Below are positions 1 through 9,532 of a DNA stretch of 64,000 nt, one piece after another (position 1 is the first letter of the stretch; each line of letters opens with the position of its first letter). A program made the position numbers and the translations under genes. Source of the DNA: Chitinophaga deserti (GTDB lineage Bacteria > Bacteroidota > Bacteroidia > Chitinophagales > Chitinophagaceae). The DNA lies in NCBI RefSeq assembly GCF_003149455.1, contig NZ_QFFK01000001.1, forward strand, positions 248,001 to 312,000, given 5' to 3'. Below the pieces are notes generated by a model. That model saw nothing but the letters and a program-made list of their open reading frames with translations. It was not told the DNA's origin and made no database searches.

Positions 1-2267
1 ACCACATTGGCGAATTTATTCCACGCTTCGTTGTACAGATTGAGGTCGCCCGTCCAGGAGGGGTCGGGCGCCCAGGCACGTTCCGCCATGCCCAATAGCT
101 TGGGAAGCACCATATACTCCAGACGCTCAGGTGATTTTACCGTTTCACTCCAGAGCGCAGACTGAATACCCGCAATATTGGAAGCACCGTATTCAGTCAG
201 CCTGTCTTTTCCAACAAAAATTGATGCAGGTAAAGGATTGCCTGCATCGTCTTCTTTGGCGTTTTTATACAGATCGAGGGGAATGAAATAGTACGGCTTA
301 TCGATATCCACATACCCGCCCCAGTAAAACCCTGGTTCATCGTAATCGCGGAGGTATGCCATATCGAAATAGTAGTTGGCTACGCCGGACAGTACCACTT
401 TGTATCCCCCGTTGGCCAACCGGTAGCTGAGATCTTCCATTCCGCCGCCCATTACGTTGTTCCAGACATCTACCTGGAAATTACGGTTGCCGAACACCGG
501 ATTTACAATCATAAGGCCCTGACCATCGCGACGGGTACGGCGCATACCAGCTTCCTCCCATCCATACAGCTGCATTCCCTGTTTATTAACGATCTGAGCT
601 ACTTTATCATAAAAATAGATCCAAAGGTCGTCTACATGGTTAAGCTCTTCGCTTGAGGCGAGCAGCTGCTGGCAGGCGGGAGATTTTTCCCATACCCCAC
701 CGGGCGTTTCATCCCCACCCATATGAATAATATCGAGCGGAGTACCTGCTTCACGGTGCATGGCCGCCAGTTCGGCCGTCACTTTTTCAATGAACTTGTA
801 AGTGGAAGGCAGTGCAGGATTCATCACATTATCTTTCCATTCCTGCACAGATCGGTAAGTGCTTTTATCTTCCGGATCGCTGAGGCGGTATTCTCCTGCA
901 TTGGGGTCACCCGCTTTTGCGAGTTTTGCCGCCCGGGCGTCCATTGCTTTAATAGCAGCACGGCCATGACCGGGCATTTCCACTTCGGGAATCACTTTAA
1001 TATGCCTCGCCTTCGCGTAACGGAGGATTTCAATATAGTCAGCACGGGTATACCAACCGGTACCCGTAGCGTTATTTACATCAGGGCCCGAGCCATAGGA
1101 AGGACGGAGGAAATCCATCTCGTCAACAGTATGGCCACGGCGGCCACCTACCTGCGTTAGTTCCGGCAAACCGGCAATCTCTACACGCCATCCTTCATCG
1201 TCGCTCATGTGCAGATGCAGTGTATTTACTTTGTAAACTGACATTACATCCAGCATACGCAGCACTTCCGCTTTGGAATGGAAGTTTCTGGCCACGTCGA
1301 GACTGAAGGAGCGGAAAGCAAAACGAGGCTCATCTGATACCAGTATTACCGGCAGTGTGGCTGTACCCTTAGCAGTTAAGGGCAACAGCTGGCGAAGTGA
1401 CTGTATGCCGTAAAAGATCCCGGTAGCTGTACCCGCGGAAATTACCACACCGTTCTGGTCGATCTGCAGCCGGTAAGCTTCCTTACCCTTAATGCTAGCA
1501 TCCTTTAAAAGACGTACTCCGGCTACACCGGTAGTACCCTGTGCAGTAAGCACCTCCTTTCCGAACACTTTTCCCATCATCTTTGCCAGGTAATCAGCTT
1601 CTGCTCGGAACTCAGCCTCATATACGATACCGCTTTTCGGATCCAGTACAAATGTGCCTTCTGCTTCACGGACACTCAATGGCGTCGGTATTATTTTAGG
1701 CACTTCGGACAATGGCAACAGACGGATAGATTCGTTACGGCGGTAAACATCTTCCGGAGTGGATTGTACCTTGGTATCGTTCGCAGTACGGCGGAGTTGC
1801 TTCACTTCTTTGGAGGGCACCACGGTAAAATCTGTAATAGAATGCCCTTTGGATGGTTCAGTATCCCAAACTATGTAAGGCCCGGTAGGTGCATCTGTGA
1901 AATGGGTTACCCAGGCCGATGAAATGATGTTCAGCTTCAGGGAATCGCCGGATTTCAGCCCATTAAAGCCACCCGTAGGTTTAAACCAGAACAGATCTCC
2001 ATTGATATGCCCCGCCACGATCCCCGGCGCTACTTCACCGGGCGTCACGAAACGGATGAAATTGTAGTAGATAGTCCATCCGCTGGCAGGGAGTGTTGCC
2101 TTTGTGCGGTTTACCAGTGTAAAAGTGGATAATGTCTGAGCTTTGCCCTGATAACCGTTCTCCACCACTTCCCAGCGCAGCTGCAAACCCTTTGCGGGTA
2201 GTGCCGGAGACTGTGCCATAGCGAAGAAGGATAATAAGAGGCATAAAATAGTTAGTCTGTATTGCAT
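1..2267 (-). CDS. GH20 beta-N-acetylhexosaminidase, 3' end cut by window
   Basis: This enzyme removes terminal N-acetylglucosamine from chitin oligosaccharides. The reading frame runs off the left edge, so the C-terminus is missing; 755 residues are visible. The ATG at 2267 gives a clear signal peptide (MQYRLTILCLLLSFFAMAQ). A hexosaminidase N-terminal beta domain (about residues 25-170) comes first, then the small GH20b domain, then the TIM barrel. The catalytic Asp-Glu pair lies in HMGGDE (codons 708-713, residues 519-520). Family knowledge: GH20 uses substrate-assisted catalysis, with the Asp orienting the acetamido group. The gene lies 53 bp downstream of the GH18 chitinase on the same strand, so the two probably work in sequence from chitin to GlcNAc. 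The family is certain; chitin as substrate is inferred from the neighbour. Confidence 0.95.
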   Translation of the reverse strand, partial: MQYRLTILCLLLSFFAMAQSPALPAKGLQLRWEVVENGYQGKAQTLSTFTLVNRTKATLPASGWTIYYNFIRFVTPGEVAPGIVAGHINGDLFWFKPTGGFNGLKSGDSLKLNIISSAWVTHFTDAPTGPYIVWDTEPSKGHSITDFTVVPSKEVKQLRRTANDTKVQSTPEDVYRRNESIRLLPLSEVPKIIPTPLSVREAEGTFVLDPKSGIVYEAEFRAEADYLAKMMGKVFGKEVLTAQGTTGVAGVRLLKDASIKGKEAYRLQIDQNGVVISAGTATGIFYGIQSLRQLLPLTAKGTATLPVILVSDEPRFAFRSFSLDVARNFHSKAEVLRMLDVMSVYKVNTLHLHMSDDEGWRVEIAGLPELTQVGGRRGHTVDEMDFLRPSYGSGPDVNNATGTGWYTRADYIEILRYAKARHIKVIPEVEMPGHGRAAIKAMDARAAKLAKAGDPNAGEYRLSDPEDKSTYRSVQEWKDNVMNPALPSTYKFIEKVTAELAAMHREAGTPLDIIHMGGDETPGGVWEKSPACQQLLASSEELNHVDDLWIYFYDKVAQIVNKQGMQLYGWEEAGMRRTRRDGQGLMIVNPVFGNRNFQVDVWNNVMGGGMEDLSYRLANGGYKVVLSGVANYYFDMAYLRDYDEPGFYWGGYVDIDKPYYFIPLDLYKNAKEDDAGNPLPASIFVGKDRLTEYGASNIAGIQSALWSETVKSPERLEYMVLPKLLGMAERAWAPDPSWTGDLNLYNEAWNKFANV

Positions 2268-2320
2268 ACAATCAGGATTACCCGCGGGTGCTGCATTGAG
2301 CCGCGCGGCTGTCTTATTGG

Positions 2321-3463
2321 TTATAGATTTTTATCGATCGCATCCAGCAGGTAGCCTTTCGGATCGCTGGAATATTCCCAGAACATTACGCCGCCGAGCT
2401 TGTGCTTGTTAACGTAGTGGCATTTTTCTTTTACAGATTCCTCATCATCGTACGATATGAAGATCCGCTGCCCCGGGTGCCAAAGATAAGGTGCTTTGGC
2501 CCGTTTATCCCAATGGCGCTCAAAACCTTTCGCAGGCAAACTATCCTTGATATAGGAATACCCACCTCCTCTTGCGCCACCGGTAGCCTGCCTGTTCAAC
2601 CCACGGGCCGTATCACTGCCAACGGTCCAGCCCCGGCCATAAAAGGCAATTCCCATTACAATCTTCTCCTCAGGTACACCGGCTGCTTTAAACATTTCTA
2701 TGGACCGGTGAGTGGATGCTTCTTCCGGGTCTTCCGTTGAGCCGAAGAGGTTGGTGTGATGGCCTGAAATACCTTTGGGGTTGGTTTTATAGTCGTACGA
2801 CATGATATTGACGTAATCCAGGTATTGCTGCGCTTTCGCCATTTCGGTATGTTCAATAAAATTGCGGCCACCGCCCACAGCAGTAGTGAGCAGGTATTTG
2901 CCTCCGGTTTCTTTTTCGAGGGAATCGAGAGAAGCACGGAGCGCCTGGAACATAAGTGTATAGTTTTGTTTGTCTTCAGGACGATACACATTACCATCTT
3001 CTCCCGGGATTCCGGGGTATTCCCAGTCGATATCCACGCCGTCAAGTTTATGCTTGCGGATAATATCTACCGATGTATGGGCGAAAAGCTTCCTTCCGGC
3101 TTCGGTGAGTACGGCATCAGAGAAATTCTCACTCCATGCCCATCCGCCGATGGAGATGAGTATTTTAAGATCAGGATTGCGGGTTTTGAGAGAATTGAGT
3201 TTCCGGAAATTGATGGTATCGGTAGCTTCGTTGGTAAGCCATGCCCGGCCGTGCTGCACATCCACAAACGCATAATTGATGTGCGTGAGCTTTTCTACGG
3301 CGATGGCATCGGGGTCTTTTACGAGGCCACGGAAGCCGCCTACATAGGCGATCACAACTGGTTTAGGCTGCGGAGCCTGTTTGGAAGCCAGTAAACCGGC
3401 AGCGCCTGCAAGGGCGAAGAGCGCCGGAATTGCGGCGCGGAGGGGATTGGACAAGAGAGGCAT
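2321..3463 (-). CDS. GH18 chitinase, exported
   Basis: Endo- or exo-acting chitinase of 380 residues. An N-terminal hydrophobic stretch (about residues 9-26) serves as signal or anchor. The SxGG motif appears as ISIGGW (residues 103-108). The catalytic DxxDxDxE motif is DGVDIDWE at residues 141-148, with E148 as the acid/base. YDYKT and the C-terminal GGVMFWEYSSD are typical of the barrel's later strands. There is no carbohydrate-binding module and no sorting domain, so it is a compact single-domain enzyme. It lies just upstream of the GH20 gene on the same strand and probably shares its transcript. Its start is close to the divergent gene at 3502, so both promoters share a gap of about 40 bp. 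Confidence 0.95.
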   Translation of the reverse strand: MPLLSNPLRAAIPALFALAGAAGLLASKQAPQPKPVVIAYVGGFRGLVKDPDAIAVEKLTHINYAFVDVQHGRAWLTNEATDTINFRKLNSLKTRNPDLKILISIGGWAWSENFSDAVLTEAGRKLFAHTSVDIIRKHKLDGVDIDWEYPGIPGEDGNVYRPEDKQNYTLMFQALRASLDSLEKETGGKYLLTTAVGGGRNFIEHTEMAKAQQYLDYVNIMSYDYKTNPKGISGHHTNLFGSTEDPEEASTHRSIEMFKAAGVPEEKIVMGIAFYGRGWTVGSDTARGLNRQATGGARGGGYSYIKDSLPAKGFERHWDKRAKAPYLWHPGQRIFISYDDEESVKEKCHYVNKHKLGGVMFWEYSSDPKGYLLDAIDKNL

Positions 3464-3501
3464 ATTTAAAAATAGTATATTTACGGCCTAAATTCAACCC
3501 T

Positions 3502-4218
3502 GTGAAATACATCTGCTCCCTGCTCGCATTGAGCATCGCGGCATCCGCCTGTAACTCCGGCGGAAAAATACCTGTCGCCGATACCGGTGCAGCTAAAACC
3601 GAAGCACCTAAATCACTGGCTGCCAGCCCAACCGGTATTTACACCGGCGATTTTGGCGGTACCCCCATTTATATCAGCATCAACTTCGCCCGGGGCAAAA
3701 ATATTGCCGGATACAACACCCATAAAGGCCTCCGCCGCAATCTCCATGGGGAAATAGTTCCCGATGGCAGCGGCTGGAAGATCCGCCTCGAAGAGCCGGG
3801 AGACCACCCTTATGATGGCGTATTCAGTGTTCGCCTTTCCGAAGACCTGAAAACCATGAAAGGAACCTGGGAACCCCTTCACAAGGATTCCGCTTCCCCT
3901 AAAAAATTCGAACTGAAAAAAATAGACAATAATCAGGGCGAATTCTGGATGGCCAACGAAGAGAGCAGTATTTCGTTTCTGGAAGACGGCTCATGTAAGC
4001 TGGAGTACTATCCGAAAGACAGTATTTCTTCCGGTCAGATTGAAATTGTGCGCGGAACATGGTTACGCACGAAGGACACCTTCGACGTTAACTGGAAGGC
4101 AAACGCCCAGTTTGGCAAAAGCAATAGTCGCTTCGTGATTCACTTTACGAATAATGAAGGTGAAATTTACCCGGATAGCCTTACCGGAGAAGGATTCACT
4201 TTTTACAGCATGCCATGA
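3502..4218 (+). CDS. Putative lipoprotein of unknown function
   Basis: I do not recognise a named family. The GTG start at 3502 gives a 238-residue protein beginning with a lipoprotein signal (KYICSLLALSIAASAC), so it is probably anchored to a membrane facing the periplasm or outside. A longer frame from 3430 would overlap the GH18 start and lacks a signal sequence, so it is less likely. The mature part looks all-beta: TGIYTGDFGG and later TMKGTWEP resemble a small barrel domain seen in Bacteroidota lipoproteins. An AT-rich stretch with TATATTTA lies just upstream and may be the promoter. The stop overlaps the next start by 4 bp, so translation is probably coupled with the DUF2306 protein. 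Confidence 0.75.
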   Translation: MKYICSLLALSIAASACNSGGKIPVADTGAAKTEAPKSLAASPTGIYTGDFGGTPIYISINFARGKNIAGYNTHKGLRRNLHGEIVPDGSGWKIRLEEPGDHPYDGVFSVRLSEDLKTMKGTWEPLHKDSASPKKFELKKIDNNQGEFWMANEESSISFLEDGSCKLEYYPKDSISSGQIEIVRGTWLRTKDTFDVNWKANAQFGKSNSRFVIHFTNNEGEIYPDSLTGEGFTFYSMP

Positions 4219-4865
4219 GGCTAACCTTTCAGCTGATGACGGTTGCGGCTATCCTCTACGCATCATGGCTCATGGTGCTGCTGAGCCTGCCCTATACCGC
4301 GTTTGAACCACATATCGATTTCCTCTTCACCAAACAACTTGTGTATAAGATCCACCATTGGCGCTGGAGCTTTTATGTACATGTATTCGTGAGTACTGCG
4401 GTACTGGTAGCGGGTTTGCTTCAGTTCAGCAGGTATGTGCTGCAGAGGCTCCCGAAAGTACACAGGGGGGCGGGGTACGTATATGCGGTTACGGTAATTG
4501 CACTGAGTGGCCCTAGCGGGCTGATCATGGGGTATTATGCCAACGGGGGTGTTTGGGCAAGGATGAGTTTTGTACTGTTAGCCATATTGTGGATCGGATA
4601 TACGGCCTTGGCGATGTATTACATCTACAGAAAAGACTGGAAAAAACATGCCGACATGATGACGCGGAGTTATGCGCTCACCCTGTCGGCAGTTACGTTA
4701 CGGTTCTACGCCTATATGATCGATGTTATCGGTCTTCATATACCTCCCCGCACAGCCTATATCTGGCTGGCATGGCTGAGCTGGACGCTGAACCTGTTGC
4801 TGGCGGAGTATCTCATCCGCCGGCGGGTATTTACTTCATGGCGAGGGGAGCGGATTTCGGGGTGA
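4215..4865 (+). CDS. DUF2306 family membrane protein
   Basis: Integral membrane protein of 216 residues with about six hydrophobic segments. Histidines and charged residues sit at segment ends (KIHHWRWSFYVHV, LPKVHRGAGYVY, KKHADMMTRSYALT), which matches the DUF2306 pattern as I know it. The function of the family is not established; the conserved histidines suggest a haem- or quinone-related role, but this is only a guess. The start ATG overlaps the stop of the preceding lipoprotein (ATGA), so they form a two-gene operon. Its last 35 bp overlap the end of the convergent gene on the other strand. Confidence 0.8.
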   Translation: MRLTFQLMTVAAILYASWLMVLLSLPYTAFEPHIDFLFTKQLVYKIHHWRWSFYVHVFVSTAVLVAGLLQFSRYVLQRLPKVHRGAGYVYAVTVIALSGPSGLIMGYYANGGVWARMSFVLLAILWIGYTALAMYYIYRKDWKKHADMMTRSYALTLSAVTLRFYAYMIDVIGLHIPPRTAYIWLAWLSWTLNLLLAEYLIRRRVFTSWRGERISG

Positions 4866-5985
4866 TGCGCCCTTCAGGCGTAATCGCGAAATATTCCACA
4901 CCCACTTCATTCATTTCTGCCATTTCATTTTCACGATATCCCTCCTTCGCCGGGTCCTTCTCATAACGGATGGCGAACTTCTTCACTTCCACATCCCCGT
5001 TTGCAGTGATCTTTCCCACACGGAAAGGCTCTTCCAGGATGCGGTGGCCGCCTACGATCAGTTTATCCAGCAGCTTTCCCGATGGATCGAAGCTGGCGAG
5101 GTAATAGCAATAAGGTGCATCCGAATCAATCATTACATCTTTTACTGCGTAGGTTACCACAGTATACAACGGTGTAGTTTGTACGCTGCCAATGTAGTAA
5201 AACTCACTGCCTACATCACGGGAGAACTTACCATCACGCATTTCCGGGATGAATTTCTCGAAATCGTAGGTAACACTGCCAAATTCCTTTTCTTCCCCGT
5301 ACTTCAGATCAAACACTACAGGCAGGTCAATAGGCTGAAACTCGTGGGAGAAAAGTTTCCATAACAGGCGGTCAGGGTCGCTTGCTCCGGCGAGGGCGTT
5401 GCCTACCTCACTATCGAACCGGTAACGGACAGCACGGAGCTTTGCCAGGTCCTCATCTTTATAAATCTGATCGGTATTGGTATATCCGAACTCAATTGCA
5501 GAAACGAGATAATGGAAAGCACTGTCTACATTATCCTGTTTGGCATACACACAGGCCGAATTATACAGCAGTTTCGATACCGGTTTATACCCGAGCAGGT
5601 CAGCAATGTGATAGGCTTTCAGTGCCTGTTCTGTACTAAGATCTGACTGGAGGGTCTTATCCCCTGACCGCATTTCGGATAATGCGTTGCCATATTCAAA
5701 GAAGGCCGCAGCGCGGGGAGCTTTGAGAATGGACTGGCGGAAGAGTGGTAATGCTGCTTTGGGATCTTTATCGTTGCGGTATTTATCGATAGCCTGGCGG
5801 AAGAGGCGGTCGGCCTCATCTTCCGGGAGATCTTTACGTGCAGCGAAATGGAGTACACTGTCTGCATCGAGGTGGTAGCCTTCGGTAAGCGTGTAAGCGT
5901 TGTTGTTGGATGTACCGGCCTTATCCTTACCCTGCTGACAGGCAGCAGCGGCGAAAAGAATGGCTATGAAAGGGATGTAACGCAT
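4831..5985 (-). CDS. TPR-like lipoprotein, function unknown
   Basis: A 384-residue protein with a lipoprotein signal (MRYIPFIAILFAAAAC). The first half (about residues 55-205) is helical with tetratricopeptide-like pairs, for example ADRLFRQAIDKYRND, ALPLFRQSIL and LYNSACVYAKQDNVDSAFHYL. The second half looks beta-rich and matches no domain I know. TPR regions usually bind proteins, so a scaffolding role at the cell envelope is possible. The 3' end overlaps the convergent DUF2306 gene by 35 bp. It appears to be transcribed alone. Confidence 0.75.
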   Translation of the reverse strand: MRYIPFIAILFAAAACQQGKDKAGTSNNNAYTLTEGYHLDADSVLHFAARKDLPEDEADRLFRQAIDKYRNDKDPKAALPLFRQSILKAPRAAAFFEYGNALSEMRSGDKTLQSDLSTEQALKAYHIADLLGYKPVSKLLYNSACVYAKQDNVDSAFHYLVSAIEFGYTNTDQIYKDEDLAKLRAVRYRFDSEVGNALAGASDPDRLLWKLFSHEFQPIDLPVVFDLKYGEEKEFGSVTYDFEKFIPEMRDGKFSRDVGSEFYYIGSVQTTPLYTVVTYAVKDVMIDSDAPYCYYLASFDPSGKLLDKLIVGGHRILEEPFRVGKITANGDVEVKKFAIRYEKDPAKEGYRENEMAEMNEVGVEYFAITPEGRITPKSAPLAMK

Positions 5986-6089
5986 AGGGGATGAATTTCC
6001 GGGCCAAATATACGGTTATTCCTGAAAAAGGTTTTCCCCTGTGCCGCGGGAAACCGCTGCGCAGGGGAACCCTGGTAACAATCAAAGGA

Positions 6090-6923
6090 CTACTGGTTGA
6101 GTTTGAAACGGATGGGAACGTTGAACCAAACGGCTACGTTACGTCCGTTCTGGCGGCCTGGCTTCCATTTAGGCATTTTACGTATCACACGGATGGCTTC
6201 TTCTTCACAACCTGCGCCCAGCTTATTGCCGGTAGCTGCCACATCAGTAATGGAACCGTCTGCATTCACCACAAATTTCACGAACACGGTGCCTTCAATT
6301 CCATTCTCGGATGCCATGGCAGGATAATGCATATTGTTGTTCAGGAACTTGTACAAAGCCTCCTGTCCGCCGGGGTACTCAGGATTGATCTCTACAAAGC
6401 TGAGAGGGCCTTCTTCTTTCTCCACTTTCGGGGCTTCCACCACTCCGCCTCCCGGCCCTGTTGGCCCGTCAAAGAAGGTTTCCGGACCGTCGGGCGAGCC
6501 TTTAATATTGTCATGCCCTATGCTCACGTCTTTCAGTTCGTCCATTTTCTTCACCTCATCTTCCGGTTTTACCTTATCGTTCTCCACCACTTTAAAAATA
6601 GTATGCTTTACCATTGTTCTGGCAGCTGGCGGAGGCTCCACTTTACGCGTCGGCGGCGGAATTACCTTTTCCTCTGCGGGAGGAAGCTTAACATTATCCA
6701 ACTCGATTGGTTTCACATATGGCTTTTCAATATCCGAGGCTTTCGAATTAGAAGCCCAGGCATAAGCGCCGATGGAGAGTAAAACGATCCCGGCCATACC
6801 GGCCACAGCATTACGTACCCGGCGATCGTATTTACGCCGGAGGTCGTAGGCACCGTATGCTTTGTTACGGGAATCGAAGAGGATGTCGAGGAAGTCTGGT
6901 TTAGGCATTTGGGAGGTATTCAT
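6090..6923 (-). CDS. TonB-like energy transducer
   Basis: TonB links the proton motive force at the inner membrane to SusC-type outer membrane receptors. The protein has a short cytoplasmic N-terminus with the FLDILFDSRNKAYGAYDLRR motif typical of Bacteroidota TonB proteins, one transmembrane segment (about residues 40-58), a proline-rich periplasmic span, and a C-terminal TonB domain (about residues 190-277) with EGTVFVKFVVNADGSI and WKPGRQNGRNV. The ATG at 6923 fits the family's short N-terminus; an in-frame ATG at 6968 would add 15 residues of no recognisable character. No ExbB or ExbD genes are nearby, so it must use a motor encoded elsewhere. Confidence 0.9.
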   Translation of the reverse strand: MNTSQMPKPDFLDILFDSRNKAYGAYDLRRKYDRRVRNAVAGMAGIVLLSIGAYAWASNSKASDIEKPYVKPIELDNVKLPPAEEKVIPPPTRKVEPPPAARTMVKHTIFKVVENDKVKPEDEVKKMDELKDVSIGHDNIKGSPDGPETFFDGPTGPGGGVVEAPKVEKEEGPLSFVEINPEYPGGQEALYKFLNNNMHYPAMASENGIEGTVFVKFVVNADGSITDVAATGNKLGAGCEEEAIRVIRKMPKWKPGRQNGRNVAVWFNVPIRFKLNQ

Positions 6924-7054
6924 GGCGATTGTGTTTAGAAGGAAGATGCCGCCTTTAAATTTTTCCATAAGCCCCCTATTAACATATTGAACCTTTTCAA
7001 GTTACGATTGTTCTACAAACGTACCCGCTGCTGTTAAACGGATACATACCCTGT

Positions 7055-8413
7055 ATGAGTAGCTGTTTCCCGAACATAATAAGGCGGATGGTCTGTTTGA
7101 CCACTATGCTGACAGCCATTGCCGGGACCTCCTTTGCCCAGCAAGGCACCACGGCCGGCACCGCATACACGCTGGAAGAATGCGTACAGTACGCCCTCCG
7201 CAATCAGAACAATGTCGTAAACGCCCGGCTGAACCGGCAAATGTCGGTGGAGAAGATCCGTGAAACCCGCGGTCGCCTCTTCCCCCATGCCAACATCACC
7301 GGTAACTTTACCGACAACCTGAAACTGCAAACCTCGCTCATCCCCGATTTCACCGGTGACCCCAATAATAAAATCCCGGTGCAGTTCGGCACCAAATACT
7401 CTTCCGCCGTAACGGGAGAAGTTACCCAAACCCTCATCAACAGCGATTATTTCCTGGGCCTCAAAGCCGCCAAAGTATACGATGAGCTCTCCATCCGCGA
7501 TTATGAACGCACTGCCATAGACACGCGCGTACAGGTAAGCGTAGCCTACTTCAATGTACTCGTCAGCATGGAAAGCATCCGGTTATTAGATGCCAACCTC
7601 GCACAATTCGGCAAAACACTGAAAGATACCCGTGCCCGTTACGATCAGGGTGTGGCAGAAAGAATTGATGTGGACCGTATACAAACATCATTCAACAGCG
7701 TGGAAACTCAGCGCGCCAACCTCCAGCGCCAGCTGGAATACACTTATGATGTACTGAAATTCCAGATGGGCATGCCGCTAGATTCTGCTATTGAAGTAAA
7801 AGAGAACATCCGCGAGTTTACCGACGATATGCCCGACAGTCTCAACTACCGTTTCATAGACCGCCCTGAATACGCCATGCAGCGCGTGCAGGTTGAGCTG
7901 GACAGGCTGAACCTCCGCAGCAAAAAACTACAAATCATCCCCACCCTCAACGCATTCGTCAATTACGGCTTTAATTATTTCTCCGAACGTTTCGGTGATC
8001 TGTATAAAACAGGCTTTGGTACCTCTGCCGTCGGTGTAAGACTATCATGGCCCATCTTCAATGGCACGGAAAGGCTTTACCAGGCCCGGCAGCTGGCCAT
8101 AACGTTACAGCAAAGCCAGAATAATCTCAACTACCTGAGCCAGCAGATCCAGCTGGAAGTGCGCAATGGCTGGACGCAGTACCGCAGCAACCTTGCTTCA
8201 CTCAACACCCAGGAAAAGAACATGGCCCTTACACAGGGGGTGTACGACAGGGTGGTACTGAAATATGAAGAAGGCGTAGCCACCAGCCTCGACGTGCTTT
8301 CGGCAGACAGCGAGCTGAAGCAGGCGCAAAACGACTACATCAATGCACTGATCAATACCCTCATCAGCAAAGTGAAACTGGATCAGGCAATGGGCAAAAT
8401 AAAAGCGGAATAA
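7055..8413 (+). CDS. TolC-family outer membrane efflux protein
   Basis: The outer membrane channel of a tripartite efflux pump, 452 residues. A signal peptide (about residues 1-28, ending in TSFAQ) is followed by two OEP repeats. The first opens with YTLEECVQYALRNQNN, the second with YEEGVATSLDVLSADSELKQAQNDY; both are typical of TolC proteins. Long heptad-rich helices lie between them. It is the first gene of an operon with the adaptor (10 bp downstream) and the RND pump, so the three form one envelope-spanning machine. The gene order TolC-adaptor-pump is common in Bacteroidota. Confidence 0.93.
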   Translation: MSSCFPNIIRRMVCLTTMLTAIAGTSFAQQGTTAGTAYTLEECVQYALRNQNNVVNARLNRQMSVEKIRETRGRLFPHANITGNFTDNLKLQTSLIPDFTGDPNNKIPVQFGTKYSSAVTGEVTQTLINSDYFLGLKAAKVYDELSIRDYERTAIDTRVQVSVAYFNVLVSMESIRLLDANLAQFGKTLKDTRARYDQGVAERIDVDRIQTSFNSVETQRANLQRQLEYTYDVLKFQMGMPLDSAIEVKENIREFTDDMPDSLNYRFIDRPEYAMQRVQVELDRLNLRSKKLQIIPTLNAFVNYGFNYFSERFGDLYKTGFGTSAVGVRLSWPIFNGTERLYQARQLAITLQQSQNNLNYLSQQIQLEVRNGWTQYRSNLASLNTQEKNMALTQGVYDRVVLKYEEGVATSLDVLSADSELKQAQNDYINALINTLISKVKLDQAMGKIKAE

Positions 8414-8423
8414 ACTCATTGTT

Positions 8424-9524
8424 ATGCAACTTTACCGGAATCTTTATATCATGCTGATACCTGTGCTGGCAATAGCCTGCAAAGGAAAACAGCCCCAGCA
8501 GCAGATGGCAGGCGGAATGCCTAAAACTACCGTATCAGTGTACGAAGTCAAGGCTGGTAATTATACCATCACCGAAAGCTTCCCGGCCGTGCTCACCGGT
8601 AATGTGATCGTGGATATCCGGTCGGACGTGACCGGTTTTCTGCAAAAGATCCATGCCAAAGATGGCAGCACTGTTTCCAAAGGCCAGGCGCTTTATGAAG
8701 TAGACAAAAGCCGCAGTCAGGCTGTTTACGAAGAAGCCAATGCCTCGGTAATTCAGGCGGAAGCAGACCTCGCACAGAAGAAACGCGACTACGAACGATA
8801 TGCCAACCTCCTGAAGCAGGATGCCATATCCAAACAAACGGTAGATCAGGCAGCTACTGCCGTTAAAACCTCCGAAGCCATGTTAGCCGCAGCCCGTGCT
8901 ACCCGTGCCCGCACAGGAACTGATATCAGCCATGCCGTACTCCGCGCCCCTGTCAATGGAAAAATAGGAATTGCCCAGCTGCGTATAGGCGATCTGGTAA
9001 CTGCAGGATCTACAGTTGTTAACACGCTCGTGAATGAAGACCCCATCTTCGCGGATATCGATATTCCGCAAACACGCTATAGTGAGTTCAGAAAAGATGT
9101 AAGCGACCGTGAAGGCGGCAATCAGTACTATATCACTTTCCCCAATGGGGAGCTATATCCTGAGCCGGGAAAGATTCTTCTGGTGAACAATGCCGTTGAT
9201 CCCCGCACAGGAACCATCCGCGTGCGGCTATCTTTTCCAAATAAAGGCGGGCAGCTCAAATCAGGAATGACCGCTTCCCTTCAGATGCATTACAAAACCG
9301 GCGAGCAGCAGGTGGCCATCCCCGCCAAGGCCATTATTGAATTGCTGAGCGAAGTAAAAGTATATACACTGGGACAGGGAAATGTAGTGGAAGTGAAACC
9401 CGTTCAGAAAGGATCCATCTTAGACAGTCTGCAGATCATCAATCAGGGCCTGAAAGCCGGCGACAAAGTGATCACGGACGGCCTTCAGAAGATACGCCCA
9501 GGCGATACCGTGAATGTTAAATAA
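8424..9524 (+). CDS. RND efflux periplasmic adaptor, lipoprotein
   Basis: Membrane fusion protein of 366 residues that bridges the inner membrane pump and the TolC channel. The lipoprotein signal ends at Cys19 (LIPVLAIAC). A split lipoyl domain (VIVDIRSDVTGFLQKIHAKDGS and the later VLRAPVNGKIG) flanks an alpha hairpin at about residues 95-150. A beta-barrel and a membrane-proximal domain follow (IPAKAIIELLSEVKVYT). The order matches AcrA/MexA proteins. It lies 10 bp after the TolC gene and 8 bp before the RND gene, so the three are surely one operon. Confidence 0.94.
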   Translation: MQLYRNLYIMLIPVLAIACKGKQPQQQMAGGMPKTTVSVYEVKAGNYTITESFPAVLTGNVIVDIRSDVTGFLQKIHAKDGSTVSKGQALYEVDKSRSQAVYEEANASVIQAEADLAQKKRDYERYANLLKQDAISKQTVDQAATAVKTSEAMLAAARATRARTGTDISHAVLRAPVNGKIGIAQLRIGDLVTAGSTVVNTLVNEDPIFADIDIPQTRYSEFRKDVSDREGGNQYYITFPNGELYPEPGKILLVNNAVDPRTGTIRVRLSFPNKGGQLKSGMTASLQMHYKTGEQQVAIPAKAIIELLSEVKVYTLGQGNVVEVKPVQKGSILDSLQIINQGLKAGDKVITDGLQKIRPGDTVNVK

Positions 9525-9532
9525 AAGGCACC

